This document shows positions 12,344 through 14,902 of a stretch of DNA of 14,902 nt, piece after piece (positions within the stretch are counted from its first letter, which is position 1; each line of letters starts with the position of its first letter). The stretch spans positions 1-14,902 of the forward strand of contig PWIL01000137.1 in assembly GCA_003560455.1 (NCBI GenBank), written 5' to 3'. Below the pieces are notes generated by a model. The model saw only the letters and a list, made by a program, of their open reading frames with translations. It did not search any database and had not been told where the DNA came from. Source of the stretch: Mollicutes bacterium. GTDB lineage: Bacteria; Bacillota_I; Bacilli_A; RF39; UBA660. Both the position numbers and the translations under genes were made by a program.

Positions 12344-14902
12344 ATGAAAAGATTAAAAAATAAACATGGTTTTACTTTAATAGAATTAATGGCAGTAATT
12401 GTAATTATTGCGATTGTTTTTTTAATTATGATTCCATTGGTATCAAATACGATTGATCGGGCTAGAAAAGATACTTTTGAATTAAGTGTTGATGGTTTAG
12501 TGCGGGCGGTGCACAATAGTTGTCTTGATCAACCTTTTGCTGATCTTGAAGGTTTAAGATATATTAGAATTAATGATTATCAAATTGATTATGGGGAATC
12601 ATTGCTAGATTTTGATTTTAAATATCAAGGTTCTCTGCCCAAAGAAGGTCAAATATATGTCGATGTTGATTGTCAAGTATCATTAGCTGTTCATAATGAA
12701 CGCCAATGTGTTACAAAAACTTTTACTAGTCGACATTTAGATACACAGGTATTAGCTGAATTAGAAGAATGTAATGTACCTGTTGAATTTGTTGGTGATA
12801 TGTATACCGTCACTTATACTAGTAGTGAAGGTGGTAGTGCTAATCCAAGTTCAAGAAATGTCCCAGCTGGGGGTACCGCTATGCCACCAACGCCTGTTCC
12901 GAATACTGGATATCATTTTGTTGGTTTTCAAACGAGCGGTGCTGAGGAAACGTTTACAAATACTAGTACTGGTCGTGATGGAACTATTCAAACATGGACT
13001 GTTCCAGCAAATGGAACTTATCGAATAACTACTTATGGTGCACAAGGGGGCGTTGGTGCTCGGAGTGGAATTGGTGGCTTGGGAGCTAAAATGAGTGGTG
13101 AATTTGTCTTAGAAGAAGGTCAAGAAATTAATATTTTAGTTGGTCAACAGGGTCAAGATAGTGCCGGAAATCAACCAGGTGGTGGTGGCGCTAGTGCGGC
13201 TTGGATTGATGGTGAAACAACACCATTAATTATTGCTGGTGGCGGCGGTGGTTATGGTGTTGGAACCACAACGAATAATCAAGATAGAGCGCATGCTTCA
13301 GTAGATGAAGCCGGTAAAAATGGAGTAGGCGGCAATTCATGGGGCGCTGGTGGGACTGATGGTAGTGGCGGAGGTCGAGCAAGTGGTGGTCGTGCAGCTG
13401 GTGGTGGTGGCTGGAGTGGCGATGGCGAAAGTGGAACTTCATCAGGTTCTGAAGGTCAAGCTATTTTATCAGGCGGTCTTGGTGGTTATGGTGGTTCATC
13501 AGGTGGCGATGGCGGTTTTGGTGGTGGTGCAGCAACTGATGGTAGTACTGGTTGGGGAGCAGCAGCTGGTGGTGGCGGTTATTCTGGTGGCGGTGGTGGT
13601 TATTCAAGCAGTAATGATGATGAAGCAGCTGGTGGTGGTGGTGGTTCATATAATATTGGAGATAATCAAGATAATGAAGCTGGTGTTCGTGAAGGACATG
13701 GCGAAGTTTTAATTACATCTTCTCTTCCTGGTTTTAATCCTGAAACTGGCCAGTTAGATAATGTTAGTCAAGATGCAACAATTGAATTAATTTTTGTCAA
13801 AAATCAATATACTGTTGAGTATGTTACAACAACTGGTGGAAGTGTTTTACCAAGTAGTCAAAGTGCTTATCATGGTGATCCAGTTCCAGCGGTTAGTTAT
13901 ACTGAAGATCCTGATTATATTTTTGTTAATTATACAGTTATTAGTGGCGCAGGTAATGGAAACTTAAATCCAGATACAGGTGCAATTACTAATTTAACCG
14001 GTCCAATGACAATTCAAGCTAACTTTGCGTTAGAACAATATGAAATAACCTATACAAGTAGCAGTGGCGGCGATGTCAGTCCAATCTCACGAATGGTTGA
14101 TTATGGCGATACAGCAGATGCTCCTACAGCAACGCCAGATGCGGGCTATGAATTAAGTAACTTTGCGGTAACAGCCGGAGCGGGTAATGGAAACTTAAAT
14201 AGTAGTACTGGTGAAGTAACCAATGTCACTGGTCCAATGACAGTTCAAGCTAATTTTACTATCATATCTTATACTGTAACTTATACTAGTACTAGTGGTG
14301 GTGACGTCAGTCCAGGTTCAAGAACCGTTAATCATGGTGGAACCTCGGCAGCACCAAGTGCAACGCCAGATACTGGTTATGAGTTTGTTGATTTTGAAGT
14401 AACTGTTAATCCGGGCAATGGAAACTTAAATAGTAGTACTGGTGAAGTAACCAATGTAACCGGTAATATGACCGTTCGTGCAAACTTTATTGAAGATGGC
14501 GTTGAACAATATGAAATAACCTATACAAGTAGTAGTGGTGGTGATGTCAGTCCAAGTTCAAGGATGGTAGCAGAGGGTGGAACCTCAGATGCACCAAGTG
14601 CCACGCCAGATGCGGGCTATGAATTCACTAACTTTACAGTAACAGCAGGAGCGGGCAATGGAAACTTAAATAGTAGTACTGGTGAAGTAACCAATGTAAC
14701 CGGCCCAATGACAGTTCAAGCTAACTTTACAATTAGCACTTATACTGTGTCATATACGGCCAGTACCGGTGGTAGTGTTTTACCAACTTCACGAACGGTA
14801 AATCATGGTGGAACTTCAGCAGCCGTAACACCAACCCCAAATACAGGTTATAGTTTTGTTAATTTTGAAGCAACCGTTAATCCAGGTAATGGAAATTTAA
14901 AT
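12344..14902 (+). CDS. Prepilin-headed giant surface protein with glycine-rich and InlB-B-like repeat domains (partial, 3' end outside window)
   Basis: An open frame of 853 codons runs off the right edge without a stop. Residues 1-9 end in Gly9, followed by FTLIELMAVIV (Glu14 at +5) and a hydrophobic helix, a type IV prepilin N-terminus. Residues 43-143 are a domain homologous to that of the gene at 3208, with C60, C110, C122, C143 and AVHN at 115-118. From Y154 comes the first half of an InlB-B-like repeat, interrupted at about residue 203 by a glycine-rich domain (203-458) that opens with QTWTVPANGTYRITTYGAQGG-type sequence typical of ALK/LTK-like glycine-rich domains. The repeat then resumes (NPETGQLDNVSQDATIELIF). 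Full repeats follow from 13808. Domains of this kind occur in bacterial surface proteins and adhesins. The actual ligand, and whether it joins a pilus, are unknown. Confidence 0.9.
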   Translation, partial: MKRLKNKHGFTLIELMAVIVIIAIVFLIMIPLVSNTIDRARKDTFELSVDGLVRAVHNSCLDQPFADLEGLRYIRINDYQIDYGESLLDFDFKYQGSLPKEGQIYVDVDCQVSLAVHNERQCVTKTFTSRHLDTQVLAELEECNVPVEFVGDMYTVTYTSSEGGSANPSSRNVPAGGTAMPPTPVPNTGYHFVGFQTSGAEETFTNTSTGRDGTIQTWTVPANGTYRITTYGAQGGVGARSGIGGLGAKMSGEFVLEEGQEINILVGQQGQDSAGNQPGGGGASAAWIDGETTPLIIAGGGGGYGVGTTTNNQDRAHASVDEAGKNGVGGNSWGAGGTDGSGGGRASGGRAAGGGGWSGDGESGTSSGSEGQAILSGGLGGYGGSSGGDGGFGGGAATDGSTGWGAAAGGGGYSGGGGGYSSSNDDEAAGGGGGSYNIGDNQDNEAGVREGHGEVLITSSLPGFNPETGQLDNVSQDATIELIFVKNQYTVEYVTTTGGSVLPSSQSAYHGDPVPAVSYTEDPDYIFVNYTVISGAGNGNLNPDTGAITNLTGPMTIQANFALEQYEITYTSSSGGDVSPISRMVDYGDTADAPTATPDAGYELSNFAVTAGAGNGNLNSSTGEVTNVTGPMTVQANFTIISYTVTYTSTSGGDVSPGSRTVNHGGTSAAPSATPDTGYEFVDFEVTVNPGNGNLNSSTGEVTNVTGNMTVRANFIEDGVEQYEITYTSSSGGDVSPSSRMVAEGGTSDAPSATPDAGYEFTNFTVTAGAGNGNLNSSTGEVTNVTGPMTVQANFTISTYTVSYTASTGGSVLPTSRTVNHGGTSAAVTPTPNTGYSFVNFEATVNPGNGNLN
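12950..13717 (+). other. Glycine-rich (ALK/LTK-like) domain coding region
   Basis: About 256 codons dominated by GGT/GGC, much richer in G than the flanking gene parts. The encoded segment starts with a beta-strand-like opening (TWTVPANGTYRITTYGAQGG), has LIIAGGGGG in the middle and ends with GHGEVLIT, the order expected of glycine-rich domains related to ALK/LTK. Family assignment is by eye. Confidence 0.65.
13808..14902 (+). repeat. InlB-B-like (divergent Flg_new type) coding repeats, at least five units
   Basis: Units start with YTV or YEI at 13808, 14039, 14270, 14510 and 14741 (231, 231, 240, 231 bases, then cut by the window end). Each has a GG-x-V-x-P strand, a GY-x-F/L-x-N/D-F centre and an A-N-F ending. 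The 51-base block beginning GGGCAATGGAAACTTAAATA is identical near 14415 and 14653, showing recent duplication. Confidence 0.88.

Noticed and set aside
13230..13712. His-rich antisense frames and a Val-rich plus-strand frame over the glycine-rich region
   Set aside because: These are direct by-products of GGT/GGC codon runs read in other frames; the true frame is continuous with the prepilin head at 12344.
1..14902. Mycoplasma-type genetic code (TGA = Trp)
   Set aside because: Several genes end cleanly at TGA followed by the next ribosome binding site or start, and Trp in conserved motifs is encoded by TGG.

Overview
The window is a gene-dense, AT-rich bacterial chromosome segment with every gene on the + strand. 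Strong AGGAGGTGAT-type ribosome binding sites, several TTG starts, TGA used as stop with TGG for Trp, and the gene order rimP-nusA-rnpM(ylxR)-infB-rbfA point to a low-GC Firmicute or a Mollicutes-related Bacilli lineage that keeps the standard code (Acholeplasma, Izemoplasma or RF39-like rather than Mycoplasma). That placement is inference.

Layout. Positions 1-77 hold the tail of an unidentified gene. Glutamyl-tRNA synthetase (gltX) follows and ends in a palindromic terminator. A CPBP-family membrane protease and a membrane-anchored calcineurin-like phosphoesterase form a translationally coupled pair (1558-3095). A 112-base intergenic stretch with a C5/G7 inverted repeat inside a candidate promoter leads into a 1040-residue surface protein (3208-6330). 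It has a type IV prepilin N-terminus followed by two modules, each made of a PKD-like domain, BspA-type DUF285 (PARCEL) repeats and a cysteine cap. After a terminator comes a 171-residue protein of unknown function with four cysteines spaced exactly five apart.

Positions 6936-12260 are the transcription/translation operon: a leader hairpin, a truncated rimP, nusA, rnpM, infB (directly after rnpM, with no ylxQ), rbfA, two small tandem CxxC/CxxC proteins, and a CpsB/YwqE-type PHP phosphatase. Genes overlap or are a few bases apart.

A clear promoter (TTGTCA, 17 bases, TAAAAT) then drives a second large prepilin-headed surface protein (12344 to the window end, 853 codons and still open). Its pilin-like head matches the first one, with cysteine spacings of 50 and 12 residues in both. 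Its stalk is different: an ALK/LTK-like glycine-rich domain nested inside the first of a series of InlB-B-like repeats of about 77 residues.

The main novelty is this pair: two prepilin-anchored giant adhesin-like proteins that share one head and carry unrelated repeat stalks, flanking the core nusA-infB operon. Other points of interest are a G7 tract in the promoter spacer of the first protein, a RimP lacking its C-terminal domain with the nusA ribosome binding site embedded in the decayed SPG motif, and promoters whose -35 elements lie in terminator arms. No tRNA, rRNA, CRISPR array, transposase or pilus assembly gene was seen.
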